Shown piece after piece: positions 53,251 to 62,286 of a stretch of DNA of 64,000 nt; within the stretch, counting starts at the first letter, position 1, and each line of letters opens with the position of its first letter. The DNA lies in NCBI RefSeq assembly GCF_014385105.1, contig NZ_JACRTE010000004.1, positions 62,001 to 126,000 on the forward strand, read 5' to 3'. Source of the DNA: Qingrenia yutianensis. GTDB lineage: Bacteria > Bacillota > Clostridia > UMGS1810. Below the pieces are notes generated by a model, which worked only from the letters and a program-made list of their open reading frames with translations, searched no databases and was not told where the DNA came from. The position numbers and the translations under genes were made by a program.

Positions 53251-54636
53251 ATGAGTGTGTTTAAAGGCAGAAACAGGCACAATACCGATATGCTTTCAGG
53301 TTCTTTGTGGGATAAAATTCTGATGTTTGCACTTCCGCTTGCGGCGAGCAGTATGCTCCAGCAGCTTTTCAACTCCGCCGACGTTGCAGTGGTGGGAAAG
53401 TTCACCGGAAAACAGGCGCTTGCGGCGGTCGGAAGCAACGGACCCGTAATCAACCTTTTGGTTAACTTTTTTGTGGGAATTTCGGTTGGCACAAACGTTG
53501 TTATTGCACGGTACATAGGAAGCGGAAATGAAAAAAGAGCGAACAGCGCCGCACACACCGCGGTTTTGGTTTCGGTAATCTGCGGATTTGTGATAATGGC
53601 GCTCGGACTTTTGGTTTCGCCGCTGATACTCAATCTCATCGGTACGCCCGACGATTTTATAGATCTCGCGGTGCTTTATCTGCGCATATATTTCTGCGGT
53701 ATGCCGTTTATGATGCTTTATAACTTCTGCTCGGCGATTTTCCGCAGTAAGGGCGACACCAAAAAACCGCTGATTTACCTTTTTGTGTCGGGAATTGTGA
53801 ATGTAATTCTTAACCTGATTTTCGTAATCGTGTTTAAAATGGGCGTTGCCGGTGTTGCAATCGCAACGGTTATATCAAATATGATAAGCTCGGTTTTAAT
53901 GCTCCGTTCGCTCACAAAAGAAGAGGGCGCGATTAAAATTACGCTTAAAAACCTTAAAATAGACAAACGAAATCTTTCCGAAATTATCCGCGTAGGTATG
54001 CCGGCGGGTATACAGGGAATGGTTTTCTCAATCTCCAACGTGTGCGTTCTGTCGGGTCTTAATTTGCTCGGAACGGACGTTGTTTCGGCATCGAGCGCGG
54101 CGCAGAACTACGAAAATCTCATTTATTTTATGTCAAACTCGTTCGCACAGGCGACGGTGACGTTTGTCAGCCAAAACTACGGCGCCGGGAACCTTAAAAG
54201 ATGCAAAAGGGCAGTGCTCATCGGAATGGGATTGAGCGTTGCGGCATCGGCTGCAATGTTTGCAGTGTTTATTGTGTTCCGCACACCGCTCCTCGGCATT
54301 TATACCGACGATAAGGAAATTATAAGAATTGCGTCGCAAAGGCTCGCGGTGGTGGGCGGTACGCATTTTATGTGCGGTATTATGGATAATATTTCGTGCT
54401 GTATGCGCGGACTCGGCTATTCGCTCGAACCGGCACTCATATCTATGGCAGGCGCGTGCGGACTCCGCGTTTTGTGGATTTATACCGTGTTCAAAAAGGT
54501 GCAGACGTTCGCAATGCTGGTTGCGGTTTATCCCATAAGCTGGTTTGCAACGGCATTGGTTCTGGGAATTGTGTGCATTTATAAGTTTAAAGTTGCCGAG
54601 AAAAAATCGGCACGGCTTGCTGATGCGGTTGAATAA
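53251..54636 (+). CDS. MATE-family efflux transporter
   Basis: 461 aa, about 12 membrane segments in two similar halves: ILMFALPLAASSMLQQLFNSADVAVVGKFTG...LAAVGSNGPVINLL, FRSKGDTKKPLIYLFVSGIVNVILN and RVGMPAGIQGMVFSISNVCV. These match the NorM/DinF-type Na+ or H+ coupled drug and metabolite exporters. Single gene with its own AAAAGGA site and terminator. Substrate unknown. Confidence 0.92.
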   Translation: MSVFKGRNRHNTDMLSGSLWDKILMFALPLAASSMLQQLFNSADVAVVGKFTGKQALAAVGSNGPVINLLVNFFVGISVGTNVVIARYIGSGNEKRANSAAHTAVLVSVICGFVIMALGLLVSPLILNLIGTPDDFIDLAVLYLRIYFCGMPFMMLYNFCSAIFRSKGDTKKPLIYLFVSGIVNVILNLIFVIVFKMGVAGVAIATVISNMISSVLMLRSLTKEEGAIKITLKNLKIDKRNLSEIIRVGMPAGIQGMVFSISNVCVLSGLNLLGTDVVSASSAAQNYENLIYFMSNSFAQATVTFVSQNYGAGNLKRCKRAVLIGMGLSVAASAAMFAVFIVFRTPLLGIYTDDKEIIRIASQRLAVVGGTHFMCGIMDNISCCMRGLGYSLEPALISMAGACGLRVLWIYTVFKKVQTFAMLVAVYPISWFATALVLGIVCIYKFKVAEKKSARLADAVE

Positions 54637-54660
54637 ATAAAATATGATGTAAATAAAAAA

Positions 54661-54691
54661 AATATCCGCCCGTGTTCGGGCGGATATTTTT
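54661..54691. terminator. Terminator after the MATE gene, shared with the convergent DUF1292 gene
   Basis: AATATCCGCCCG pairs perfectly with CGGGCGGATATT around TGTT, T-run on the plus strand and A-run on the other side, so it can act in both directions. Confidence 0.9.
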
Positions 54692-54714
54692 GTGTTTGCA
54701 GTTCGTGCGTATTT

Positions 54715-54984
54715 TTATTCTTCGCTCATCTCGTCGAAAATACGGTCAAGCTCTGCCGACGCATTTTCAAATTCTTCGTCGTCGGTGATGTCGAGCAGGT
54801 CAAATTCGCCGTTTTTATGTTCACGGTAGCCGTAAACAAAAATTTCGCCCTCTCTCTTTTCTCCCTCGACCGGTGTAACCGCGATATACTCCTTGCTGTT
54901 TGCCTCAAACGTACCCAAAATTTCGCAATCGATTTTTTCGCCGTTATCGCCCGAAAGCGTCACAACGTTATTTTCGCCGTTCAT
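54715..54984 (-). CDS. DUF1292 domain protein (YrzB-like)
   Basis: 89 aa, acidic: NVVTLSGDNGEKIDCEILGTFEANSKEYIAVTP, then GEIFVYGYREHKNGEFDLLDITDDEEFE, the DUF1292 pattern. Function unknown; common in Firmicutes. Its start overlaps the yebC stop by 4 bp, so the two are co-translated. Confidence 0.88.
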   Translation of the reverse strand: MNGENNVVTLSGDNGEKIDCEILGTFEANSKEYIAVTPVEGEKREGEIFVYGYREHKNGEFDLLDITDDEEFENASAELDRIFDEMSEE

Positions 54985-55715
54985 TCGTTTTCTTCCTCCC
55001 AGTTGTGGTAGATGTCCTGAACGTCGTCGTTGTCCTCAAGATTTTCGATAAGTTTCTGCATCATCAAAATATCGTGGTCATCGGTAAGTTTTATATAATT
55101 CTGCGGAACCATTTCAACCTCCGCCGACGCATATGCGTAATTTTTATCTTCAAGCGCCGCCACGACGTCCGAAAAATCGTCGGGCGAGGTGGTGATTTCA
55201 TAATACTCGTCGTTCGCCTCAAAATCCTCTGCACCTGCGTCGAGAGCGTCCATTGTAATTGTGTCCTCGTCGATGTCGTCTGCTTTTAAGATGATGATTT
55301 TGCCCTTTTTGTCAAACATCCAGCTAACCGAGCCGTTTGTGCCGAGATTTCCCCCGAATTTGTCGAAATAATGGCGCAAATCACCTGCTGTTCTGTTTCT
55401 GTTGTCGGTGAGCGTTTCAACGATAACCGCAACGCCCGACGGACCGTATCCTTCGTATGTGATGTTTTCATAGCTGTCCTCGTTGCCGTCGCCCAGCGCC
55501 TTTTTGATACATCTTGAAATATTGTCGTTGGGCATATTGTTTGAGCGCGCCTTTGCGATAATATCTTTAAGTTTTCTGTTAACCTCGGGGTCTGCGCCGC
55601 CGCTTTTAACCGCAACGGTTATTTCTCTGCCGAGTTTTGTGAAAATTTTGCCCTTTTGAGCGTCCGTTTTTTCCTTTTTATGCTTAATATTCGACCATTT
55701 AGAATGTCCTGACAT
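54981..55715 (-). CDS. yebC: YebC/PmpR-family (TACO1) regulator
   Basis: 244 aa with the classic start GHSKWSNIKHKKEKTDAQKGKIFTKLGREI, ARSNNMPNDNISRCIKKA and YEGYGPSGVAVIVETLTDNRNRTA. Long called a transcription factor; homologues have been linked to translation through proline-rich stretches and mitochondrial COX1 synthesis. Two-gene unit with DUF1292. Confidence 0.96.
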   Translation of the reverse strand: MSGHSKWSNIKHKKEKTDAQKGKIFTKLGREITVAVKSGGADPEVNRKLKDIIAKARSNNMPNDNISRCIKKALGDGNEDSYENITYEGYGPSGVAVIVETLTDNRNRTAGDLRHYFDKFGGNLGTNGSVSWMFDKKGKIIILKADDIDEDTITMDALDAGAEDFEANDEYYEITTSPDDFSDVVAALEDKNYAYASAEVEMVPQNYIKLTDDHDILMMQKLIENLEDNDDVQDIYHNWEEENE

Positions 55716-55758
55716 AACTTAAATTCCTCCGTATATTTTTATTGCAATTTATTTTTTT

Positions 55759-56499
55759 CTATTTTTCGTTTACAAAAAACTTAATCGCGCGTTCTATGTA
55801 TTTGTCCCAGAAATTCCACTCGTGCGCACCTTTGTCTTCTTCGTAAACGTGATCAAAACCTTTGTCCGCTATAACTTCGCGGAATTTTTTGTTGTCGTTA
55901 TACAAAAAATCTTCCGTTCCGCAAGCCTGATAAAGACGGGGTTTGTGAGCACCGCTGAAATTTTTTACCAGCGTGATGACGCTTTCGTCTGTGCCCTCCA
56001 ACGTGTCGCCCTCACCGAACGCAAGGTATGCGTCGTTTTTCCAGTCGCCCGTCGGTTTCGCGTGGGACGAAATATCGAGCACGCCCGAAAGAGATGCAGC
56101 CGCGGAAAACGTTTCGCTCTCTCGCAGTGCAATTTTAAACGCGCCGTAACCGCCCATAGAAAGCCCTGCAACAAACGTGTCCTCCCGTTTTTTGCTCAAA
56201 CGGAACACCTTTCTTGTGTATTCAACAAGTTCCTTTGTGACAAAGGTGTAAAAATTTCTTCCGAATTTCATATCGGTGTAAAAACTGCGGTCAACGTTCG
56301 GCATAATAAGCGCAACGCCTGCGTTTTGCGCATAGCGCTCAACACTGCTCCGCCTTTCCCAGGCGGTGTGATTGTCCGAAAGTCCGTGCAGAAGATATAC
56401 CGTTTTTATGTTGTCGGCGCAGTCTTCGGGAATAACCGCGTTAAAGCAGACGTCCTGTCCGAGCTCCGCCGATTTGTAATAACAGTTAAAGAAAGCCAT
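55759..56499 (-). CDS. Esterase (EstA/esterase D-like alpha/beta hydrolase)
   Basis: The frame extends upstream to 56688, but I start at ATG 56499 (MAFFNCYYKS) because GGAGA lies 9 bp before it and the extra 63 residues run through a hairpin-rich leader. 246 aa. VYLLHGLSDNHTAWERRS (oxyanion region), VAGLSMGGYGAFKIAL (nucleophile Ser), and a C-terminal GAHEWNFWDKYI (catalytic His) match the tributyrin-esterase/acyl-esterase family. No signal peptide, so it acts in the cytosol, perhaps removing acyl groups from imported sugars. Confidence 0.88.
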   Translation of the reverse strand: MAFFNCYYKSAELGQDVCFNAVIPEDCADNIKTVYLLHGLSDNHTAWERRSSVERYAQNAGVALIMPNVDRSFYTDMKFGRNFYTFVTKELVEYTRKVFRLSKKREDTFVAGLSMGGYGAFKIALRESETFSAAASLSGVLDISSHAKPTGDWKNDAYLAFGEGDTLEGTDESVITLVKNFSGAHKPRLYQACGTEDFLYNDNKKFREVIADKGFDHVYEEDKGAHEWNFWDKYIERAIKFFVNEK

Positions 56500-56690
56500 A
56501 TATAAAAATCTCCATTCTGCCGCCCTGCGCCGAAAAACGGCAATAAAATTTCTCTTATCCGCAGGGCAAGGAATGATAAGAGATTTTTCGCCCATGTGCG
56601 TTTCTAAAGGCTTTGCCTTTAGAAAATTTCGCACGGGCACAAATCCGTACAAGGTTAATGCGGAAGTTTCTTCAGCATTAACCTCCACTA
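56500..56690 (-). ncRNA. Strongly structured leader of the esterase gene (candidate cis-regulatory RNA)
   Basis: Reading the minus strand 5' to 3', three hairpins follow each other: GGTTAATGC/GCATTAACC (56683-56653), a composite one with a perfect 10-bp TTCTAAAGGC/GCCTTTAGAA core closed by GCCCGTGCG pairing (56638-56590), and TCTCTTATC/GATAAGAGA (56583-56551). The loop of the third holds GCCCTGCG (56567-56560), which can pair perfectly with CGCAGGGC (56529-56522) just before the esterase ribosome binding site, giving two mutually exclusive folds. It does not match a riboswitch that I recognise. Stretch between this and 56814 is AT-rich without a gene. Confidence 0.5.
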
Positions 56691-56813
56691 TTATATTTTA
56701 TCGTAAATAGCCGAAAAGTCAAGTTTTTTTTGCACTTTTTGTGATAAACGGCGTAAAAACGGAATAGAAATATAACATAATACAAAAAATAAAGTTTGGG
56801 GAGTGTATAAATT

Positions 56814-57464
56814 TTGGATAATGTTAATGTAAATAACGAGGTGCATCTTGCCGGAACAATAGTAAGCGCTCTTTCTTTCAGTCACGAGGTGTACGGCGAG
56901 AGATTTTTAACGTTTTGTCTTAAAGTTCCGCGGTTGAGCGATATTTCCGATTACATAAACGTCACGGTTTCGGAGCGTCTTATAAAAGCTATGGATTTGT
57001 CCGCCGGCACGTCGGTCGAGATTGACGGGCAGTTCCGTTCGTATAATAATTATTCGTCCACGGGAAACAGGCTTCTTTTGACGGTGTTTGCGCGCGATAT
57101 TGCGCTGTGCGCCGATGATGATTTTAAAAACCCGAATTATATTTATTTAAACGGGTTTATCTGCAAAGCGCCCGTTTACAGAATTACGCCGTTCGGACGC
57201 GAGATAACCGATATTTTGCTCGCCGTCAACCGCGCGTATAATAAGTCGGATTATATGCCGTGTATCGCGTGGGGCAGAAATGCGCGTTTTTCGGGAAATC
57301 TCGCGGTGGGCGACAATATAAAAATCTGGGGACGCATACAAAGCAGAGAATATCAGAAGAAAATTTCCGAGGAGGAAACGGTCACCAAAACCGCGTTTGA
57401 AATTTCAATTTCAAAAATGGAGGTTATTCAGAAAGACGAAAAGAGTGACAGCGAGATAGTGTGA
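56814..57464 (+). CDS. Single-stranded DNA-binding-like protein with OB folds
   Basis: 216 aa from a TTG at 56814 behind GGGGAGTG. Two OB-fold-like halves: NEVHLAGTIVSALSFSHEVYGERFLTFCLKVPRLS, then IYLNGFICKAPVYRITPFGREITDILLAVNRAYNKSDYMPCIAWGRNARFSGNLAVGDNIKIWGRIQSREYQKK. The second half is the better match to SSB. It lacks the acidic C-terminal tip of housekeeping SSB, so it is an accessory form, as seen in many Clostridia. Confidence 0.78.
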   Translation: MDNVNVNNEVHLAGTIVSALSFSHEVYGERFLTFCLKVPRLSDISDYINVTVSERLIKAMDLSAGTSVEIDGQFRSYNNYSSTGNRLLLTVFARDIALCADDDFKNPNYIYLNGFICKAPVYRITPFGREITDILLAVNRAYNKSDYMPCIAWGRNARFSGNLAVGDNIKIWGRIQSREYQKKISEEETVTKTAFEISISKMEVIQKDEKSDSEIV

Positions 57465-57478
57465 GGGGAGGGGGAGGA

Positions 57479-57693
57479 GCAAAGGAGCGCCTTTGCAATC
57501 CCTATTTTAAATTTTGATTTATTGTATCATATCAAAAACAGATTATCGTTATTTTTCTTTTTGCTCCGCAGGCACCGCTTTTAGCGTAAAAGCGGTGGGA
57601 AAACGTGGGGGTTTCGATTCCCCCACACCCCTAAACGACAAGGGCTTTGCCCTTGACCCGTTCTGCAAACGAAAATTTTTCGGCTAACGGTTT
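57479..57693 (+). repeat. Dispersed non-coding repeat, copy R1
   Basis: Features in order: GCAAAGGAGCGCCTTTGCAA hairpin, TCATATCAAAAACAGATTATCG, TTGCTCCGC, a CCGCTTTTAGCG..AAAGCGG hairpin, GGGGGTTTCGATTCCCCC, CAAGGGCTTTGCCCTTG, and TTCTGCAAACG...TTTTTCGGC. The same order recurs at 62287-62563. The GGTTTCGATTCC hairpin looks like a tRNA T-arm, but no tRNA folds here. Confidence 0.8.
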
Positions 57694-57711
57694 GTTTTCG
57701 GTTTTTGTTTG

Positions 57712-57895
57712 AAAAATATTTCGATAATCTGTTGTTTGAATGATTTGTTTGTTGCAAGGGGTCTTGGGGTGGAACCCCAAGCCGTTTAGGGGTGCGGGGG
57801 AATCGGAACCCCCGCGCTTTTGCGGCACTTTTACTCTAAAAGTGCCATAAGCGGAGCGAATTAGTAAAATAACAAACTTTATGTTTTTGATATGA
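57712..57895 (-). repeat. Dispersed non-coding repeat, inverted partial copy R2
   Basis: Reverse complement shows TCATATCAAAAACA, a GCTCCGC block, a GCACTTTTAGAGTAAAAGTGC hairpin, GGGGGTTCCGATTCCCCC and CACCCCTAAACG, as in R1, then a different hairpin (CTTGGGGTTCCACCCCAAG). R1 and R2 face each other. Together they fill the 57465-57951 gap; I see no gene there. Confidence 0.7.
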
Positions 57896-57951
57896 CAAGA
57901 CCATTCTAAAAATCACAACCCCAAAACAGGGGTAACAGGGGATTTATCCCC

Positions 57952-59679
57952 TCAATCCATCTGCGGTTTTATCAAAATCTCAACCGTTGTGCCTTTGCCC
58001 TTTTCCGATATAAATTTCAATCCGTAACCCTCACCGCAGGCGAGTTTCAAACGTCTGTTAATATTGCTTATTCCGTATCCCGAACTGCCTTTTTTCGGTT
58101 TCAATTTCGCGGTTAACGGGTCAAAATCCATACCGCACCCGTTGTCCGAAATCACAAATTTAATATCGCCGTTATCCGTCAAAAATCCTTTAACGCTTAT
58201 TTTTCCGCCCTCCGACATTTTGTCAAATCCGTGCTTTATCGAATTTTCAACGATAGGCTGAAGAATGATTTTCACCATTTTAAGCTGCATAATTTCGCCG
58301 CTTATATCGTATGTAACCTCAAATTTATCGGGAAAACGCATATTTTGTATAACGAGGTAGCTTTTAAGGTGCGTAAGCTCCTTTTCCACCGTGATAACCT
58401 CCATACCGCCGTGGAGTGCAATTCTGAAGAAATTCGCCAGCGCGTAGATGATTTTATACGTTTCGGTGTCGTTTTTCATCAGCAAAATCCACGATATGGA
58501 ATCGAGCGTATTATAGATAAAATGGGGGTTAATCTGTGCCGACAGCGCGCTTAATTCCGCAATGCGCTGTTTTTCTTTTTCGTCCTTGATGTTCTCTATA
58601 AGCCTGCCTATTTTCCGCGTCATATTCTTAAAAACGTTCTCCAATTCGCGTATTTCGTAAAGCTTGAACATCGGTTCGTATTCAGTGGGCGATTTCTCGA
58701 ACGAATACATATTTTTTATGAGAATTTCAATCTCCGACAGCAGTTTTTTCGACACGATAACCGAAAACGGAATACTGAAAACTATCGCCGCAAAAAGCAG
58801 AATTATGAGAAACATATTGAGCGTTTTGAGCATATTGTCAAAAACAGTTTTGGGCGTGATTGTGACGATTTCAAGTCCTTCTATAATGGAATTTGCGTCA
58901 ACGGCGCGGCGGCTCATAAGATAGTGCTTGCCGATTTCGGTGTTTTCGCCGTCGAAAAATTTATCGCTGAGAAAAATTTCCGACCCTATAAGCGACTTAT
59001 TGCTGTGCGACAGAATTTTTCCGCCGTGCATAATAAACACCTCTCCGCCGTCCAGGGTGTAGGTCTGATACATCTGCGACAGCGCGCTTTCGGGGATATA
59101 CATAACAAGCTCGCCGGCGGTGTAATTTGTGTTGTAGTTGCGCATTTTCACCGCGACCGCAAAATAGTAGTTTCCGCCGTATTCAAAGCCTTCGGACATA
59201 TACATTTTGCCCGAATTTACGGTTTTTGTTATTTCGTCAATGTTTTTAAGCGCAATATCCTCGGGAATGGGGCAGAAGTGGAAAACCTCGCGCTGTTTGT
59301 CAACAATGCTTATGCCCGACATCAGCGTGTTGTTTTTAAGATATGCCGAAATATTGTCCGAAATGCGCGCGTATTTTTCATCGTGCGTGAGATTTTTGTT
59401 GAAAAGCGTGACGTAAAGGCTGTTTTTTGCGGTAAAATAGAGCGACTGCACATTCGCGCGGTAAACAAACGACGAAATATTGTCGGAAAATTCCGCCTCG
59501 ATAGAGCCCACATAGTTTGAGATGTATTTTTGCATAACGTAGTTTGAAATATAGCTTTTTGACATGCTGAAAAGAAGTATTGACGGCACGAGTGTGAATA
59601 TCAATACAACTGCGTTTAAAAGTATTCGGTACGAAAAAAGGTGCAGAAGTTTTTGTTTAAGCCTGTTTATTTTTTTCAA
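57952..59679 (-). CDS. YesM-type sensor histidine kinase
   Basis: 575 aa. Membrane helix 1 (about 19-40), extracellular Cache-like sensor, helix 2 (about 287-309), HAMP linker, then His_kinase (LSALSAQINPHFIYNTLDSISW, phospho-acceptor His386) and HATPase (VENSIKHGFDKM, SDNGCGMDF, GSSGYGISNINRRL). YesM-type kinases sense sugars or wall stress and pair with YesN-type regulators. Its start overlaps the regulator gene by 23 bp. Confidence 0.93.
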   Translation of the reverse strand: MKKINRLKQKLLHLFSYRILLNAVVLIFTLVPSILLFSMSKSYISNYVMQKYISNYVGSIEAEFSDNISSFVYRANVQSLYFTAKNSLYVTLFNKNLTHDEKYARISDNISAYLKNNTLMSGISIVDKQREVFHFCPIPEDIALKNIDEITKTVNSGKMYMSEGFEYGGNYYFAVAVKMRNYNTNYTAGELVMYIPESALSQMYQTYTLDGGEVFIMHGGKILSHSNKSLIGSEIFLSDKFFDGENTEIGKHYLMSRRAVDANSIIEGLEIVTITPKTVFDNMLKTLNMFLIILLFAAIVFSIPFSVIVSKKLLSEIEILIKNMYSFEKSPTEYEPMFKLYEIRELENVFKNMTRKIGRLIENIKDEKEKQRIAELSALSAQINPHFIYNTLDSISWILLMKNDTETYKIIYALANFFRIALHGGMEVITVEKELTHLKSYLVIQNMRFPDKFEVTYDISGEIMQLKMVKIILQPIVENSIKHGFDKMSEGGKISVKGFLTDNGDIKFVISDNGCGMDFDPLTAKLKPKKGSSGYGISNINRRLKLACGEGYGLKFISEKGKGTTVEILIKPQMD

Positions 59680-61216
59680 CCCCTATTTGCCGGTCAGCCT
59701 TAAATTCGCGGTAAAGATTGCTGAAATATTTCGCGTCGGAATATCCCACAAGACTTGCTGCCTCCGAAATTTTGTATTTTCCCGTTTCAATTAAAATATC
59801 CGCCTTGCGCATACGGTAAAGTGTGAGATAATCATTAAACGTCATACCCGTTTCCTGCTTAAAGCACCGCGAAAGATGGCGCGTGCTCACAAAAAGTGCG
59901 TCCGCCGCCTCGCGGAGCGTTATATGCGTGTCGTATTTGTCGTGGATAAGCGCAATGGTTTCTTTCACCAAAATATTGTTGGTTTCAATGGAAAAAATCT
60001 TGCTTCGGCTTTCTATCGAGCGGATAATTTCATACAGCCAGTTTTGAATATCCACAATAATTTCAATCTGTTCAAGCTCCAAAATCGGCTTTACAATGCG
60101 CCCGAACATAAGCATCATAGTGTCGGAGTCGGGCGCAAAGGTTTTGATTATCATAATCGCGGTTTCGGCAACCGTGCTTTTCACCGACGAAACGGGAATG
60201 TTCATTCGTTTTATAACGTCGGAAAAATATTCGTCCAAAATACCGCGCGCACCGTTAAAATCGTCCGACTTCATTGCGGATATAACCGCGTCGGCATTTA
60301 TGGTTGGTTCGCCGTTTATGCCTGCGCGGTACAAAATATAGTCGATAATGCGGTTGTTGCCCATAATCGCCTTTTGCGCCAGCACCTGATTGCACTGTTC
60401 ATACGAGCGGAAAAGTTTGTTCGCGCGTCTGAAAATTCCGCTTATGCCGATTGTTACGGTAAATCCCGTCTGCGCGCTGAAATTTGTAAGAATGTTGTTT
60501 AATGTTTTAATCGCCGCGTCATAGCAATAGTCGTTTTTAACCGATATGACAAGAGCGTATTTCATATTGTCCACAAAGCATTTTATAATGTGGTTTTCGC
60601 TTATGCTTACTTCGTAGTCGATTATTTCGGTGAGTGACAAAAATGCCTTTGTTTTTTCGCTTGCCGGTTCGCTTTTGCGGTCGATTGATATGAGTGCGGT
60701 CATATAGTTTCCGTCGGGAAAACGGTACTGCGGATTGTCCTGTACAACCTTTTCGTAGTCCGCGCCGTTCAAAAGCTTTAAGGTGATTTTCTCCTCCAAA
60801 AGAGTGTTGTATGCCATAACTTCGCTTTTGGTTTTGCGCTCGGCAAAAATTTTGTCGCGCACTTCGCCCATAATTTTATAAAGCTTGTCAATGTCAACCG
60901 GCTTTAAAAGATAGGAATACGCGTTCGCCGCCATAGCCTCCTGAACGTAGGAAAAATCGTCGTAACCGCTGATTACGATAATTTCACAGTCGGTTTTGCG
61001 CTTTTTAAGCTCGCGCAAAAGCTCAATTCCGTCCGACTGCGCCATACGTATGTCGGTAATAACCACGTCGGGCGACAAAATTTCGGTAAGCTCTATCGCC
61101 TCATCGCCGTTGGACGCTTCGCCCGCGATTTCAAAACCGATGCTTTGCCAGTCTATTATTTTTTTGAGTCCCTGCCTTATGATAACCTCGTCGTCAACCA
61201 ATAAAACTTTCAGCAT
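59657..61216 (-). CDS. YesN-type response regulator (REC + AraC HTH)
   Basis: 519 aa. REC domain with DD at 8-9, phospho-acceptor Asp55 (VVITDIRM) and the SYLLKP Lys; a middle region of about 280 residues; and a C-terminal AraC HTH (LREAADALFVSTRHLSRCFKQETGMTFNDYL, then ISEAASLVGYSDAKYFSNLYREF). It should activate nearby transport or polysaccharide genes when phosphorylated by the kinase that overlaps it. Confidence 0.94.
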   Translation of the reverse strand: MLKVLLVDDEVIIRQGLKKIIDWQSIGFEIAGEASNGDEAIELTEILSPDVVITDIRMAQSDGIELLRELKKRKTDCEIIVISGYDDFSYVQEAMAANAYSYLLKPVDIDKLYKIMGEVRDKIFAERKTKSEVMAYNTLLEEKITLKLLNGADYEKVVQDNPQYRFPDGNYMTALISIDRKSEPASEKTKAFLSLTEIIDYEVSISENHIIKCFVDNMKYALVISVKNDYCYDAAIKTLNNILTNFSAQTGFTVTIGISGIFRRANKLFRSYEQCNQVLAQKAIMGNNRIIDYILYRAGINGEPTINADAVISAMKSDDFNGARGILDEYFSDVIKRMNIPVSSVKSTVAETAIMIIKTFAPDSDTMMLMFGRIVKPILELEQIEIIVDIQNWLYEIIRSIESRSKIFSIETNNILVKETIALIHDKYDTHITLREAADALFVSTRHLSRCFKQETGMTFNDYLTLYRMRKADILIETGKYKISEAASLVGYSDAKYFSNLYREFKADRQIGVEKNKQA

Positions 61217-61232
61217 ATCAAACCTCTGTTTT

Positions 61233-62174
61233 TTAATAATAATTTTGCATTTTCAGCCTTATTTTTTCAAGCTGCATTTTCATACTTTTGGAAAGCATAC
61301 TCACCGCGAAATATCCGAGAACAAGCGCAAAAATGAGAATAAGCGTGTAAATTAAGGCAAGATTTTTTGTATATCCGGAAATCTGCGAAATATCGTCTTT
61401 TACATAAAACGTAAAAATGCCGTCCCCGGTACCGGCTTTGGTAATGAGGCTTTTTTTGCCGTTTTTTGCAAACTCACCGTTAAGGTGCGAAATGCTCTCG
61501 GCATTTTTCTTTTTTTCGTCCGCGTTCATTTTGGAAAGACGCAGAAACGCGCCGTTTCGGTTTGATTTCAGCATAACCGCCGAGTGATTTGCAAAGTTGT
61601 TTTCCACAGAAAAACGGTCGGAAAGATAGCTTGTGTCAACTTGAAAAATAATGTAAATAACGTCCTCGCCGGCAGGAATTTTGCGCGCCAGCAAAAGAAA
61701 ATCGGGCGCGTCGGTTCCGCTTTCGGCAATGTGCCAGCCTATGCCGTTTTCGTCAAAATCGGTGCTTTTCGCGGCGGCAATGTCAATATCGCGTATGTTG
61801 AACATTCCGACGCTTGCCGGAATGTTGTAGTATAAAAGCTCGTCGTTGCGGTAGACCACGAAAGATGTAAAATAAGGACTGCTCGCGCCGTAGGACGTGA
61901 GCGCGCCTATATACGACGAATCGTGCGCGCGGTAGTGCTCGGGATTGTCCAGCTTTAAGTCGGCAATGATGATAGAGTTCATTTCTTCGATGTTTTTTAT
62001 TGCCGTTTCCGCGTTGCTCGCCTGCTGTTTTGATATGCGCACCGATTTTTCCACAAAGTCGTCGGTCAGGATTTTTGTGAACGCGCCGTAGGACGTCAGC
62101 GTCATAAAGACGATAAACAGTGCGATAAAAAGTATTGTATATATTTTTATACGGTTGTCAAGATTGCGAATCAT
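61233..62174 (-). CDS. Membrane Cache-type sensor without kinase domain
   Basis: 313 aa: helix 1 (ILFIALFIVFMTLTSYGAF), an extracellular domain of about 230 residues like the sensor of YesM-type kinases (SSPYFTSFVVYRNDELLYYN, DFLLLARKIPAGEDVIYIIFQVD), helix 2 (LALIYTLILIFALVLGYFAV) and a short basic tail. It stops where HAMP and kinase would begin. It precedes the regulator gene by 16 bp. Either a truncated kinase or a co-receptor that works with the kinase encoded third. Confidence 0.82.
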   Translation of the reverse strand: MIRNLDNRIKIYTILFIALFIVFMTLTSYGAFTKILTDDFVEKSVRISKQQASNAETAIKNIEEMNSIIIADLKLDNPEHYRAHDSSYIGALTSYGASSPYFTSFVVYRNDELLYYNIPASVGMFNIRDIDIAAAKSTDFDENGIGWHIAESGTDAPDFLLLARKIPAGEDVIYIIFQVDTSYLSDRFSVENNFANHSAVMLKSNRNGAFLRLSKMNADEKKKNAESISHLNGEFAKNGKKSLITKAGTGDGIFTFYVKDDISQISGYTKNLALIYTLILIFALVLGYFAVSMLSKSMKMQLEKIRLKMQNYY

Positions 62175-62286
62175 ATATTCACCCGATTAAAATTATAATA
62201 TTACAACTACAGTATAACAAAGTTTTTGTGAAAATTCAAGTGAAGTAAAAGGACATAGAAGTAGAATAGTGGGACATAAAGTGTAG

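Noticed and set aside
56500..56688. N-terminal extension of the esterase by 63 residues
   Set aside because: The region is a series of perfect inverted repeats, and a good ribosome binding site precedes the ATG at 56499; the extended protein does not fit the family.
57601..57630. Possible tRNA gene because of the GGGTTTCGATTCCC hairpin
   Set aside because: No acceptor, D or anticodon arm can be placed around it; the same hairpin recurs with variation in R2 and R3.
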